From an uncultured Crocinitomix sp. (GTDB taxonomy: Bacteria > Bacteroidota > Bacteroidia > Flavobacteriales_D > Crocinitomicaceae): DNA of 64,000 bases. Shown one piece after another: positions 35,346 to 45,086 of the stretch; the stretch's first letter is position 1; the number at the start of each line of letters is the position of its first letter. The stretch lies in the NCBI GenBank assembly GCA_937136425.1, contig CAKZON010000045.1, forward strand, positions 29,814-93,813. The letters are read 5' to 3'. Below the pieces are notes generated by a model. That model did no database searches, was not told the DNA's origin, and saw nothing but the letters and a program-made list of their open reading frames with translations. The position numbers were made by a program, and so were the translations under genes.

Positions 35346-37211
35346 TTATAGGTTGTTTATTTTGTCCGTAAGTGTTTCTTTTTGAGATGTGTTTAGCTTT
35401 TTCCGAATCCGACTTCGATAAATTTCAACTGTATTTTGTGCAAGATTTAGTCGGTCTGAAATCTCTTTTGTTTTGTAACCATGCTTAATTAAAATGATTA
35501 CGTTTTTTTCAGATTGAGTTAGGTCGGGAAATTGATTTAATTTATCAAGAAAACTATCTTCAATTAGTTTTTGAGCATTTTTTGTTGCATTTTTTTCATT
35601 GAAATTTGCAAGCCATTGATTAAGGATAATTTTAATCTCATTAACCTCGTTTTGGTTTTTTTCTAATCTTAATTTAGCGAGTTTTTGTTTTGCTATTTCG
35701 ATCGTTTTAATGGCGCCATCCAATTGAAAAGAAATTGGATCTATTTCTTTTATCAACAGTTGTTGCTGCAATTCATTTTGTTTTAGTTTAAGCGCGTTTA
35801 TCTTCCCTTTTTTTCGATAATTTTGAACAAATATGAATGAAGTGATCAATAGTAATAAACCGGTTGAAATTGACAGCCAGAGTTTGTGCTTTTGAGATTC
35901 AATTCGCTCATCCTTTTTGTTAATCATCAGCTCTTGATTTAGGATTTTAAGATCTTTCTCTTTAACGTTATGAATCAAATCTAAAGCTTGTTGTTTGAAA
36001 GTTATTGCTTCTAATTTAATTTCATTGTTTAGTGTGTTATATTGTTCGTAATGTAGCAGAGCACTCTTAAAGTCGTTTAATTCAGAATGATAATTATAGA
36101 GATCGTGATGGCAAGTTGCTTCAAGATTTTTCTGATCAAGCTCAAGTGATTTTAAAAAATCAAGAGCCGTATTTGTAGCGCTAATTTTTTCCTTTATCGA
36201 AGTTTTGTAAGAGGCTTGAACATAATAAAAGTAATATTTGTTTTTAGGGTTTAGAAGATGGAAATCAACAGAATCACAATAAGATTTAGAAAGTGCAGGA
36301 TTTAAATCAGAGAGAGAATAGGAAATGTCCATTCTAAATTTGTTAATTACATCCTCACTTACGTCTGTTTTTAGATAAATTTTTTGAGCGAGATTAAAAT
36401 AGAAGAGAGAGGAATCTAGGTTTCCAATTCTTGCATAAGCATTTCCTAAATTTGTTAATATGATTGCTTTATCCTGTTCGTATGGTTCATATTCGTCAAC
36501 GTTTGATTTATAATTTTGAATTGCTAAAGTGTCATTGCCTAAATAGGCATAAACAACGCCTTTAATGCCTTTTATTTGTGGTCTAAATGTCTTGCTATTT
36601 ATAGATTCTGCAAGTTGGTCGGCATGATTTGCTGCTGCTAAGGTTGAGTCTTGAAGACCAATGGTATAGTAAAACCCGGCCTTTTGTAAGTAATAAAAAA
36701 TATGTTCTTCATTTGGTTCTTTTTCATTAGTAATAATACGATCTGAAGATAAAATCAATTCTAGCACAGATTCACGTTCATCTAAAAAACGGTAAACTCG
36801 TATTAACACTCCATTTGCTGCTAATTCTCGATTTTTATAATCCAACTTTATAAATCTATTTCGAGATTCTTCCAAATAAAAAATGGAACTATCATTATTT
36901 CCTTTCATAGAATGTAGCACCCCAAGTTTGAAAAAAGATTCTGATATGAGTGAATCATTACCAGTGTTTTGGTTGAAGTTGAGGACGTTGTTAGCAGCAA
37001 TTATACGGTTGGTTAGATTGGCAATACTATCCACGTTTTGTAATAATTCTATTCCCTCTTGCTTTTCAGTTTCTGTTGATTTATTTGATTCGGTTTGTTT
37101 GCAACCAACAATTAGTAATGTTAACGTCAAGATAATTAAACAGGGAAGATTGCTAGGTTTTTTGTTGCGTTGATTATTGCAAATAATTTTGGTCATATTA
37201 TTTATGTTCAA
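35346..37211 (-). CDS. Membrane TPR regulator with LuxR-type HTH
   Basis: A 621-residue protein. The N-terminus has a hydrophobic segment with a lipobox-like LLIVGC (Cys about 37). TPR repeats follow (about 60-410; for example YLGNDTLAIQNYKSNVDEY and ARIGNLDSSLFYFNLAQKIY), then a coiled coil, one transmembrane helix (LWLSISTGLLLLITSFIFV), another coiled coil and a C-terminal LuxR HTH (LTQSEKNVIILIKHGYKTKEISDRL). The layout puts the TPRs in the periplasm and the DNA-binding domain in the cytosol, a one-component membrane regulator common in Bacteroidota. Start could also be the ATG at 37196. No ligand or target is known. Confidence 0.9.
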   Translation of the reverse strand: MNINNMTKIICNNQRNKKPSNLPCLIILTLTLLIVGCKQTESNKSTETEKQEGIELLQNVDSIANLTNRIIAANNVLNFNQNTGNDSLISESFFKLGVLHSMKGNNDSSIFYLEESRNRFIKLDYKNRELAANGVLIRVYRFLDERESVLELILSSDRIITNEKEPNEEHIFYYLQKAGFYYTIGLQDSTLAAANHADQLAESINSKTFRPQIKGIKGVVYAYLGNDTLAIQNYKSNVDEYEPYEQDKAIILTNLGNAYARIGNLDSSLFYFNLAQKIYLKTDVSEDVINKFRMDISYSLSDLNPALSKSYCDSVDFHLLNPKNKYYFYYVQASYKTSIKEKISATNTALDFLKSLELDQKNLEATCHHDLYNYHSELNDFKSALLHYEQYNTLNNEIKLEAITFKQQALDLIHNVKEKDLKILNQELMINKKDERIESQKHKLWLSISTGLLLLITSFIFVQNYRKKGKINALKLKQNELQQQLLIKEIDPISFQLDGAIKTIEIAKQKLAKLRLEKNQNEVNEIKIILNQWLANFNEKNATKNAQKLIEDSFLDKLNQFPDLTQSEKNVIILIKHGYKTKEISDRLNLAQNTVEIYRSRIRKKLNTSQKETLTDKINNL

Positions 37212-37294
37212 TTGTTAATCGAGAAGGGTAGCTGAGGTTAGCAAGAAGTGTTCCATAAAAATGAAATGACTTCTTTTAGCATTGTTTCAAGGGG

Positions 37295-38569
37295 TTAGGG
37301 TCTGATAATTTTGAAACTGGAAATTTGCTCATTTTCATGCACTATCAAAATCATGCATCCATGTATTTCTGGAATGATGGGGGAGTTTGGATCTAGTTCG
37401 GTAATGATTTTCCCCGTTAAATCAGCAATTTCAATTTTGTCAGCATTTCCACTATAGATGATAAGGTCATCAACAATTTTAATACTGCTATTTGATGCAT
37501 TTTTTTTGATGCTCCCAACTATTGGGTCGTAGGTGAGTAAATACGTTTTTCTTGAGACGTACTGCTCGGTTTCCATTCCACCACAAATAATCCATTCCGT
37601 CGGGCTAATTTGTGCAATACCGCGCAAATCCATCACTGCGTATGGCGCTCCTTCTCCATGGTTCCAATTTCCATTTGTATGATCATAGCGCATAATTTGA
37701 TTGAGTGGAGGTACACCACCGCTCCCATTATATGCAATGCCGTTATAATTGTATGAAACTGCAGAGCCGCCTACCCAAAATACATAGTCTCCATAAGTTA
37801 GTGCCGCCGAACGATATAATGTCGTTGGGCCATCTTCCAACAAAGTCCATTCTATTTCCGTAGGGTTTTCTGGATTGATAACTCCTTTTCTTAAATATTT
37901 TTGTGCCGGAAAATTAATTCCTGTAGAAGCGCCACCGTAATAGTAAATAGTGTCGCCAATAATTTCTCCTGAAGGACCAAAGGCTTTATATTCATTTGTG
38001 TTTGGTGTTTCTGTTCCTGTTAGCCAGGTATCAAGTTCTGCATCATAAATTTGAACATTAGGAACATTTCCTGTATTACTCCAACCTGTTACTAAGTATA
38101 TCAAACTGTCTCTCCAAACGCATTGTACATGGTCATCAATCGGAGTAGGAATCGCGGCGCCATTGGTTAAATAGCTATTCGTTTCAGGATTGTATCGAAT
38201 TACTTCATTACTTGATACTTCACTACCACCAGGGTTTACATGATAGCCACCAATAATATAAATTCTGTTTTTCACAGTGCTTGCGCCTGATGCAATATTG
38301 CTTAATGTAAAAGGTAACGGGGCTATTTCTTCCCAACTGTCCGTTCCAACTGTGTATCTATAAGCTCGCTTATTCACTCCTGTATGAATTTTAGTTGAAT
38401 CAATTCCGCCAAATGAAAATACATAATCGTAAACATCATCAGTTCCATATGCAACAGCATTATTGGCTACTCGTTCAGGCATTGAATCTAATTCAGTCCA
38501 TGTCCAACCAGTTTGACTAAGTGACGTGAAGTAAATGGTGGAGCAGAGAATTAAGAGAAGTAATTTCAT
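37295..38569 (-). CDS. Secreted Kelch-repeat protein with degenerate sorting domain
   Basis: About 424 residues. A signal peptide (KLLLLILCSTIYFTSLSQ) precedes a six-bladed Kelch propeller with repeated IYIIGGY-, IYYYGGA- and VFWVGGS-type strands and WEEIAPLP/WTLLEDGP blade starts. The last 70 residues (IIYSGNADKIEIADLTGKII, then FKIIRP) look like a type A T9SS sorting domain with weak motifs. The track start at 38575 is a TTG; the ATG at 38569 is chosen. Possible surface binding or sugar-oxidase-like role, not shown. Confidence 0.82.
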   Translation of the reverse strand: MKLLLLILCSTIYFTSLSQTGWTWTELDSMPERVANNAVAYGTDDVYDYVFSFGGIDSTKIHTGVNKRAYRYTVGTDSWEEIAPLPFTLSNIASGASTVKNRIYIIGGYHVNPGGSEVSSNEVIRYNPETNSYLTNGAAIPTPIDDHVQCVWRDSLIYLVTGWSNTGNVPNVQIYDAELDTWLTGTETPNTNEYKAFGPSGEIIGDTIYYYGGASTGINFPAQKYLRKGVINPENPTEIEWTLLEDGPTTLYRSAALTYGDYVFWVGGSAVSYNYNGIAYNGSGGVPPLNQIMRYDHTNGNWNHGEGAPYAVMDLRGIAQISPTEWIICGGMETEQYVSRKTYLLTYDPIVGSIKKNASNSSIKIVDDLIIYSGNADKIEIADLTGKIITELDPNSPIIPEIHGCMILIVHENEQISSFKIIRP

Positions 38570-38745
38570 TATCAATAATTTTCTTAAAGGTAAGGATTAT
38601 TCTATGTTCTTATTTGTTATCAGCTACAGTTTTATCTCATGACCTTCATGTGATTAGAGGTGATCTAGTTTCAAGATGAAAACAGTGTTTTTAGTTTTCA
38701 TTAATAACTCACAAGCATCAAATTAACTGACGTTGTTGATAGAGG

Positions 38746-39525
38746 TTAATATTCAATCTCAACGTGATATCCTGAATGCTTTCTAATGTTTAGCACTCTA
38801 TCACCGTCTAATAATAAATATTGTCCCTTAATTCCGTTAAGCGTGCCTTCAATAACTGGCATTTTTTCAAATCCAATGCTCTTAACCTTTTCTGGAAATT
38901 GTAAAACAGGATAATTGATCTCAATAATTTCGTCATCCTCCGTCATATATTCAGCCAAGTCTGAAGGGAGCAATTCTTCAATTTGCCACTTTTCTTCTTC
39001 TAAATCAAAATCTCCAATTTCATTTTTGAGCATTCGTCTCCAATTGGTTTTGTCTGTGAAATGACTTTTAAGAGCAACTTCAATGTCACCGGCTAATTTT
39101 CTATAAGGTGTTTCTGCTACTCGAATTGCAAATGTTGCGCCTTGGTCAATCCAACGTGTTGGAATTTGTGTATCTCTTGTTACTCCTACTTTTAATCCAG
39201 ATGCTACAGCTAAATAAACAAAATGCGGTTTAACATGATGATCCTCTTCCCATTGCACGTCTCTTCCTTTTCCTAAATGTCCCTCGCAAAGCTCTGGATT
39301 TATAATGCATGGGCTAGATTGCGGGGCATTCATGAAACAATCATAGCAAAAGCCCTGTGCAAATAGTTTTTTAATATCATTACAAGCAGAACATTGCGTT
39401 ACGCCTTCGAAAGTTAATTTAATTGGTTTGCCAATTAAGTCATTCATAAGGATTTTTTCTTCTCCTGAAATCAATGTGTATTGGACCGTGTCACCCAATT
39501 CAACTTTCATTTTTGATAGACGCAT
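38746..39525 (-). CDS. DUF2797 protein
   Basis: A 259-residue cytosolic protein of the DUF2797 family. Visible are a zinc-binding-like Cys cluster (QCSACNDIKKLFAQGFCYDCF), CEGHLGKGRDVQWEEDHHV and the middle VYLAVASGLKVGVTRDTQIPTRWIDQGA, which recalls a GIY-YIG-like core. Function is unknown. It is monocistronic. On the minus strand TAATTTTG at 39573-39566 fits a -7 box. Confidence 0.85.
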   Translation of the reverse strand: MRLSKMKVELGDTVQYTLISGEEKILMNDLIGKPIKLTFEGVTQCSACNDIKKLFAQGFCYDCFMNAPQSSPCIINPELCEGHLGKGRDVQWEEDHHVKPHFVYLAVASGLKVGVTRDTQIPTRWIDQGATFAIRVAETPYRKLAGDIEVALKSHFTDKTNWRRMLKNEIGDFDLEEEKWQIEELLPSDLAEYMTEDDEIIEINYPVLQFPEKVKSIGFEKMPVIEGTLNGIKGQYLLLDGDRVLNIRKHSGYHVEIEY

Positions 39526-39728
39526 AGATTCGTTTGTTTTGTTCAGTGTTGATTTTAAAACCGATCAAAATTACTAAATCTGCCGAGACAAAAACGCATC
39601 AAATTGAAATTTAGTAAATCTAGGATAAGGTTGTGTTTTTAATGGTTTGATATCACCATTTTAAATGGGGTAATATCTTCGTTGTATTTTAGAAGAAAAA
39701 CGCAATAATTCCTTATTTTAGCGGTCAG

Positions 39729-40475
39729 ATGAATCTATTTGAACATATTGGGCGTTATTTTGTGATGCTAAAATCTGTCTTTTCTCGTCCAGAGAAAGGA
39801 AAGGTTTTTCGAAAAATGTTGTTTGGCGAGATTGACGCTATTGTAATTAGTTCAATTCCTTTAGTAGCTTTCCTATCCATCTTTATGGGGGGAGTAATCT
39901 CTTTGCAAACCGCGGCAAATATGGAGTCTCCATTATTGCCAGATTATACGATTGGTTACATAACCAGATCATCAACAATCCTTGAATTTTCACCAACCAT
40001 TATATCATTAATTCTTGCAGGTAAAGTAGGCTCTAATATTGCCTCTGAGATTGGAACCATGCGGGTAACCGAACAAATTGATGCCCTTGAAATTATGGGA
40101 GTTAATTCAATTGGATACCTGATGTTGCCAAAGATTCTTGCAATGACTTTCTTTTTGCCTTTTGTAACAATTATTTCAATGGTTTTAGGTTTGATTGGAG
40201 GTTGGATTGCTGGTGTGCAGTCAGGTCTTTATTCAACAGAAACGTACATGGAGGGAATTCAGTATGCCTGGCATAGTGAGCAGGGAAATTTGTATTATTC
40301 ATTAGGTAAAACTGTTGTTTTTGGATTTCTTATTACGTCAATAGCCGCTTACTATGGATATTTTACCAAAGGTGGTTCATTAGAAGTTGGGCGTTCAAGT
40401 ACTCAGGCGGTTGTTGCAGCATCTGTAGCAATATTGTTAGCTAACTACGTTATTACTCAAATTGTTTTAGTATAG
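39729..40475 (+). CDS. mlaE: MlaE-family ABC permease
   Basis: A 248-residue inner-membrane permease with five to six helices and the family motif region GKVGSNIASEIGTMRVTEQIDALEIMGVNS. MlaE with MlaF moves phospholipids between the inner and outer membranes. Its TAG stop overlaps the GTG start of the ATPase gene by one base, so the two are made together. No MCE (MlaD) gene follows as would be expected. Confidence 0.93.
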   Translation: MNLFEHIGRYFVMLKSVFSRPEKGKVFRKMLFGEIDAIVISSIPLVAFLSIFMGGVISLQTAANMESPLLPDYTIGYITRSSTILEFSPTIISLILAGKVGSNIASEIGTMRVTEQIDALEIMGVNSIGYLMLPKILAMTFFLPFVTIISMVLGLIGGWIAGVQSGLYSTETYMEGIQYAWHSEQGNLYYSLGKTVVFGFLITSIAAYYGYFTKGGSLEVGRSSTQAVVAASVAILLANYVITQIVLV

Positions 40476-41236
40476 TGATTGAGGTTAAGAACATATCAAA
40501 ATCATTTGGTGATACGCAAATATTATTTGATGTAGATGCGCAGTTTACAGAAGGGCAGGTTAACCTAATAATTGGAGCATCTGGACAGGGTAAATCTGTA
40601 TTGACAAAATGTATTGTTGGGCTTCATGAGGTAGATCAAGGAGCAGTGCTTTATGATGGGAGAGACTTTTCTGCCATGAATCGTAAGGAACGAATTGAGA
40701 TTCGAAAAGAAATCGGTATGCTCTTTCAAGGAAGTGCTTTGTTTGATTCTTTAACGGTGGAAGAGAACGTGGCGTTTCCATTAAAGATGTTTACTGAAAT
40801 GTCTGATGAGGAAATTAGAGAAAGAGCTAATTTTTGTTTGAATCGTGTAGATATCATCAATAAAAATGATTTGCTACCTGCAGAGACAAGTGGGGGGATG
40901 CAAAAGCGTATCGCAATTGCTCGTGCCATTGCAATGAATCCTAAATATTTGTTTTGTGATGAGCCTAATTCAGGTTTGGATCCAAAAACATCCATTTTGA
41001 TTGATAATTTAATCAAGGAAATTACTTACGAATATAATATCACAACTGTAGTAATAACGCATGATATGAATTCCGTAATGGAAATAGGGGATCACATTAT
41101 TTTTATCAATCAAGGTAGAAAGTGGTGGCAGGGAGATAATAAAGAGATCATTAAAACTGACAATAAAGAGGTGGTTGAATTCGTTTATGCATCATCATTT
41201 ATGAAGAATTTAAGAGAGAAATTAATTAAGGGATAA
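40475..41236 (+). CDS. mlaF: MlaF-family ABC ATPase
   Basis: A 253-residue ATP-binding subunit, GTG start. The Walker A motif is GASGQGKSVLTKC, the signature is TSGGMQKRIAIARAI and Walker B is YLFCDEPNSGLDP, followed by the switch His in VVITHDMNSV. The GQGKS and SGGMQKR variants match the MlaF/Ttg2A branch. Partner of the overlapping permease. Confidence 0.95.
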   Translation: MIEVKNISKSFGDTQILFDVDAQFTEGQVNLIIGASGQGKSVLTKCIVGLHEVDQGAVLYDGRDFSAMNRKERIEIRKEIGMLFQGSALFDSLTVEENVAFPLKMFTEMSDEEIRERANFCLNRVDIINKNDLLPAETSGGMQKRIAIARAIAMNPKYLFCDEPNSGLDPKTSILIDNLIKEITYEYNITTVVITHDMNSVMEIGDHIIFINQGRKWWQGDNKEIIKTDNKEVVEFVYASSFMKNLREKLIKG

Positions 41237-41247
41237 AACTGAATATT

Positions 41248-42276
41248 ATGAGCGAAGAAGAAGGAAAAACATTTATCGACACATCAGCAAGAGATAATAG
41301 ACCAGCTAAACCAGCTAATAACGGTGGTGGTAAAAAACGAGATGGAGTTTATATTATAATCATTATTCTTTTGCTTTTAGGCGGTGGATATATGGGCTAC
41401 ATGTTGACCGAAAAGAATACGCAAATTAATGATTGTGGTAATGAAAAAATCGCCTTGGAAAATGAAATGGTCTCTTTGAATGAAATGATGTATGACCAAG
41501 GATTGGATATGGGGAATGATGTAAAGCAAAATTTGCAAAACATGCTAACCATGTACGATAAGATGGGGTCGGACAACAATGATATGAATGATAGCATTGC
41601 GGCACAAAAGGAAAAAATTGAGAACCTGATTCTTGAATTGGATGATGCGAAAGGTGATAAACAACATTACATGAGCAAAGTTTATAAACTGGAAAAAGAA
41701 ACAGAAACTTTGCGTTCAATAATGAAGGATTATATTCGAACAATTGATTCATTAAATACGGCAAACGGAGTGTTAACTCAGAGCCTAAATGAGACTATGT
41801 TAGATTTAGATAATATGACAGAGTCTCGTGATAACTTTCAAAATGAGGCACAAGAACTTTCAGATAAAGTGAATAAAGGATCTAAATTAACTGCATTTGG
41901 TTTTACAAGTGAAGGAATTAAGGAAAAAGGTTCAGGTTCTTATAAAGAAACGCAACGTGCTTCAAGATGTACGCATGTAAGGTCTTGTTTTACTTTAGGT
42001 GAAAACTCAATTGCAACCCCTGGTAATAAAACGGTATATATGCGTGTTATTACGCCTGGCGGGTCAGTATTGAATTCAAGCAATGCAAATGCACTTAAAA
42101 CTGAGGCTGGACAATCGTTGTTATATTCTGACAAGAAAACAGTAAACTATCAAAATAAAGCAGTTGATTTATGTATTTTCCATGAACTTGCTACAGAGCT
42201 AGATGAAGGGAATTACATTACAGAAATTTATTGTGAAGGTGTAAAAATCGGATCAGATAGTTTTGTTCTTAAATAG
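41248..42276 (+). CDS. Membrane-anchored coiled-coil protein
   Basis: A 342-residue protein of unknown family. A short cytosolic tail with a Gly/Lys-rich stretch precedes one transmembrane helix (about 34-53, VYIIIIILLLLGGGYMGYM). A long coiled coil follows (about 60-210), then a beta-rich C-terminal domain (about 215-342) with Cys residues in SRCTHVRSCFTLGE. It sits 11 nt after mlaF, in the slot where an anchored MCE (MlaD) protein would be expected, and could act as the periplasm-facing partner. That role is inference; it has no MCE motif that I can see. Confidence 0.75.
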   Translation: MSEEEGKTFIDTSARDNRPAKPANNGGGKKRDGVYIIIIILLLLGGGYMGYMLTEKNTQINDCGNEKIALENEMVSLNEMMYDQGLDMGNDVKQNLQNMLTMYDKMGSDNNDMNDSIAAQKEKIENLILELDDAKGDKQHYMSKVYKLEKETETLRSIMKDYIRTIDSLNTANGVLTQSLNETMLDLDNMTESRDNFQNEAQELSDKVNKGSKLTAFGFTSEGIKEKGSGSYKETQRASRCTHVRSCFTLGENSIATPGNKTVYMRVITPGGSVLNSSNANALKTEAGQSLLYSDKKTVNYQNKAVDLCIFHELATELDEGNYITEIYCEGVKIGSDSFVLK

Positions 42277-42282
42277 TCAACT

Positions 42283-42921
42283 ATGCGTAGTTTGTTTAAC
42301 AAAGCAATTCCGAAAAAAATCGGTTTAATATTGCTTGCGCTGGTTTCATTTAATGGCCTTGCACAAAAGTCAGATTCTGAATTAATAAAAGAAATTAAAG
42401 ACTTTCAGATAGAGCAGGATCAGCATTACATCAATAAAAAAACTACTCCTTTACCTAGAAAAGAACGCCGTAACTTCAAAGGACATGAGTTCTATGAAAT
42501 CGACTTGAGTTATATTGTTGAAGCGAAATTCAATAAGATAGAGGAAGAAGATACCGTTGAATTAATGAGCTCTGCTGGGAACATAAAATATTATCGTCCT
42601 TACGCGACATTAACGTTTGAAATTGCTGGCGAAGATTGTGAGTTGACGGCTTTTCAAAGTATGCGTTTACGAGAGGTTGAAGAATATAAGAACTACTTAT
42701 TGTTGCCATTTAGAGACGCAACAAGTGGATCAACTTCTTATGGAGGTGGACGATACTTAGATCTTGAAATTCCTACAACAAATACGATTACTTTAAATTT
42801 CAACTTGGCATACAATCCTTATTGTGCGTATACTAGTGGTTATAATTGCACCGTTCCACCAAAAGAAAATACGTTAAGTGTTGCGGTAAAGTCTGGGTTA
42901 AAAGCACCGGCCGGACATTAA
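42283..42921 (+). CDS. Exported DUF1684 protein
   Basis: A 212-residue protein. A signal peptide is followed by the DUF1684 core: FQIEQDQHYINKKTTPLPRKER, YRPYATLTFEIAGEDCELTAF and the highly typical YGGGRYLDLEIP and FNLAYNPYCAYTSGYNCTVPP segments. Function is unknown. It lies 6 nt after the coiled-coil gene and is the last gene of the mlaE-mlaF operon. Confidence 0.88.
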   Translation: MRSLFNKAIPKKIGLILLALVSFNGLAQKSDSELIKEIKDFQIEQDQHYINKKTTPLPRKERRNFKGHEFYEIDLSYIVEAKFNKIEEEDTVELMSSAGNIKYYRPYATLTFEIAGEDCELTAFQSMRLREVEEYKNYLLLPFRDATSGSTSYGGGRYLDLEIPTTNTITLNFNLAYNPYCAYTSGYNCTVPPKENTLSVAVKSGLKAPAGH

Positions 42922-43091
42922 TAAACAGGAATTTATTCTTGGAAGGCTATTTACGTGTATACGAGTAGCAGAAGTTGGTTTTAACAAAAGATTAACATCC
43001 TTTCGGGGCTTTTTTTCGTTTCTTTATAGAGTTGGTTTGATTTTTGCCAACCGTGAAGTAGAATAAAATATTTTAATAAGATATAAATAGT

Positions 43092-43592
43092 ATGAAGTTC
43101 ATTTTTTTTATCGCCTTTTTGGCAACAATAGGTACAGCACAAGCAGCAACATCTAATGAAGATTCTGGATTAAAGTGGTATACAGATTTAGAAGAAGCAC
43201 ATAATGAATCTAGCAAATCGAATAAGCCAATTTTTGGTTTTTTTACTGGTAGCGATTGGTGCGGATGGTGCATTAAGTTGCAAAAAGAAGTGTTTGCAAA
43301 ACAAGCATTTATTGACTGGGCAAAGGAAGAGGTTATTTTATTAGAGTTGGATTTTCCAAAAAGAACTGCACAGTCTGCTGAATTGAAACAGCAAAATCAA
43401 AACTTGCAACGTGCATTGGGCGTTAGAGGTTATCCTACAGTGTGGTTGTTTACATCAAATAAAACAGATACAGGAGGGTTTAATTTAACTCGTATTGGTA
43501 AATTAGGTTACCCTAGAGGAGCAGAAAAAGGGAAAGAAGAAGTGAAGTTTTTGGCAGATGCCAATAAACTATTAGCAGCAATGCCGAAATAG
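43092..43592 (+). CDS. Exported thioredoxin-family protein
   Basis: A 166-residue protein with a signal peptide (MKFIFFIAFLATIGTAQA). The active site is WCGWC (Cys 57 and 60), with the cis-Pro in RGYPTVWLF. The WCxWC form is shared with thioredoxin-like proteins of the DUF255/SoxW type. It probably works on disulfides in the periplasm. It starts 170 nt after DUF1684 and seems to be separate. Confidence 0.88.
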   Translation: MKFIFFIAFLATIGTAQAATSNEDSGLKWYTDLEEAHNESSKSNKPIFGFFTGSDWCGWCIKLQKEVFAKQAFIDWAKEEVILLELDFPKRTAQSAELKQQNQNLQRALGVRGYPTVWLFTSNKTDTGGFNLTRIGKLGYPRGAEKGKEEVKFLADANKLLAAMPK

Positions 43593-44084
43593 GTTTCTTT
43601 ATCTCTAATGATTTCGATTAAATCAATCATTGTCTTTACGAGTATTTCATGAATGACTGATTCTTATTTAGAAGAATAAATTAAGGCTTTCATTTGTTTG
43701 TAATATGTGGTGTAAGGAGTGAGTTCGGTTATCGGCGTTCGTCGGAGAATTGATTTTGTCAAAGCCAATTGCTAGAAAGATCGGGAAGCTACCAGTGAGA
43801 TCACCCGACCGCACTTGCAATTGGGGAAGAGAAAATTAATTTGAGAATGCGCCTCTCGGCTTAAAGCCCTGCTAGGAGAATTTTTTGGTTCTTTTTGTTC
43901 GAGCAAAAAGGACAATATTAAAACAAGACAGTTGATTTTTGATAAAAGTCTTTAATCAAATGGGTTGGGGTTTTTAACAGCCCTCAATATTTAGGCTTGA
44001 TCCCCAAAAAAAACAAGATAAAGTATTTTTAGTTAAGCAAGAATCTACAGAATAATAATCGTTAGGAGCAGTACTATTCAATAA
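43593..44084. other. 492-nt non-coding stretch with structured element
   Basis: No gene is seen. The middle part (about 43720-43915) is more GC-rich than its flanks and holds nested inverted repeats: CCAATTGC (43765-43772) with GCAATTGG (43817-43824), enclosing TCGGG (43781-43785) with CCCGA (43804-43808). A second near-perfect 10-bp pair follows, 43888-43897 with 43904-43913. Translation in all frames meets stops. It looks like a folded RNA or a copy of a dispersed repeat; it cannot be settled from one copy. The ends (43593-43700 and 43920-44084) show nothing. Confidence 0.55.
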
Positions 44085-45086
44085 TTAACTGAGCTTTTCG
44101 CTCAATATTCTAATCTCAATTACTGGAGAGATACGTTCGTAAATGATGTTGTTTACAGCTTCTAAAATTGGCATTTCAACACCATATTCCTTATTGATTT
44201 CAACTAAACATTTGGTAGCGTAGTAACCTTCTGCAATCATGTCCATTTCCATTTGGGCAATCTTTACAGAATATCCTTTGCCAATCATGTAGCCAAAGGT
44301 TCTGTTTCTGGAGAATTTAGAATATGCCGTAACAAGCAAATCACCCAGATAGGCAGATGAATTCACATCTCGGTGAATAGGGTGTACTTCGTCAATAAAG
44401 TTTTCAATTTCTTGAATAGCGTTTGATATTAGAACTGACTGATAGTTGTCTCCATAACCTAGTCCGGCGCAAATTCCGCTAGCAATGGCGTAAACATTTT
44501 TTAAAACCGCCGAGTATTCTGTACCGAAAATATCGTCAGATACAGTCGTTTTAATGTAGCGCGAACGTAGTCTTTCAGCAACATATTCCGCCATGTCTTC
44601 ATCTTGTGAAGCAATGGTCAAATAAGATAGGCGCTCTAAAGCAACTTCCTCAGCATGGCATGGACCACAAATAATTCCAATATTGTCATATGGAACTCCA
44701 AGTTGGGAATGATAAAATTCTCCTGGAATTTCATTCAGTTCAGGAATAATTCCTTTTACTGCAGAAAACACGAATTTATTCTTAAGAACATCTTTTGGGA
44801 ACTTCTCAAATAAGCCATGTAAAAAAGCTGATGGTGTAGCAATGATGATAATTTTAGAAGGCTCAATAATCTCAACTAAATCATTACTTACATTGATTCG
44901 TTCAAGATCAAATTCAACTGATTGTAAGTATTTAGGATTATGACGATATTTAATAATATGCGCAGCAGATGATTCATTATTCATCCACCAGTTGATAACA
45001 TGTTTTTGACTCGTCAATATTTTGACTAAAGCCGTTGCCCAACTTCCTCCACCTATCACCGCTATTTTATGCTCTCCTTTTACCAT
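44085..45086 (-). CDS. gpsA: Glycerol-3-phosphate dehydrogenase [NAD(P)+]
   Basis: About 333 residues, a cytosolic enzyme that makes sn-glycerol 3-phosphate for phospholipids. The N-terminal Rossmann motif is IAVIGGGSWATALVKIL; also seen are FSAVKGIIPE, GIICGPCHAEEVALE and the catalytic-Lys region SAVLKNVYAIASGICAGLGYGDN. The frame opens with a TTG; the ATG at 45086 is chosen. Confidence 0.95.
   Translation of the reverse strand: MVKGEHKIAVIGGGSWATALVKILTSQKHVINWWMNNESSAAHIIKYRHNPKYLQSVEFDLERINVSNDLVEIIEPSKIIIIATPSAFLHGLFEKFPKDVLKNKFVFSAVKGIIPELNEIPGEFYHSQLGVPYDNIGIICGPCHAEEVALERLSYLTIASQDEDMAEYVAERLRSRYIKTTVSDDIFGTEYSAVLKNVYAIASGICAGLGYGDNYQSVLISNAIQEIENFIDEVHPIHRDVNSSAYLGDLLVTAYSKFSRNRTFGYMIGKGYSVKIAQMEMDMIAEGYYATKCLVEINKEYGVEMPILEAVNNIIYERISPVIEIRILSEKLS

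Noticed and set aside
41426..41764. 112-residue ORF on the minus strand inside the coiled-coil gene
   Set aside because: It is the reverse of a real gene with heptad bias; its His/Cys-rich translation has no gene-like features.
43593..44084. Decayed transposase or tRNA gene in the non-coding stretch
   Set aside because: No frame gives a transposase-like sequence and no cloverleaf with a T-loop consensus could be drawn.
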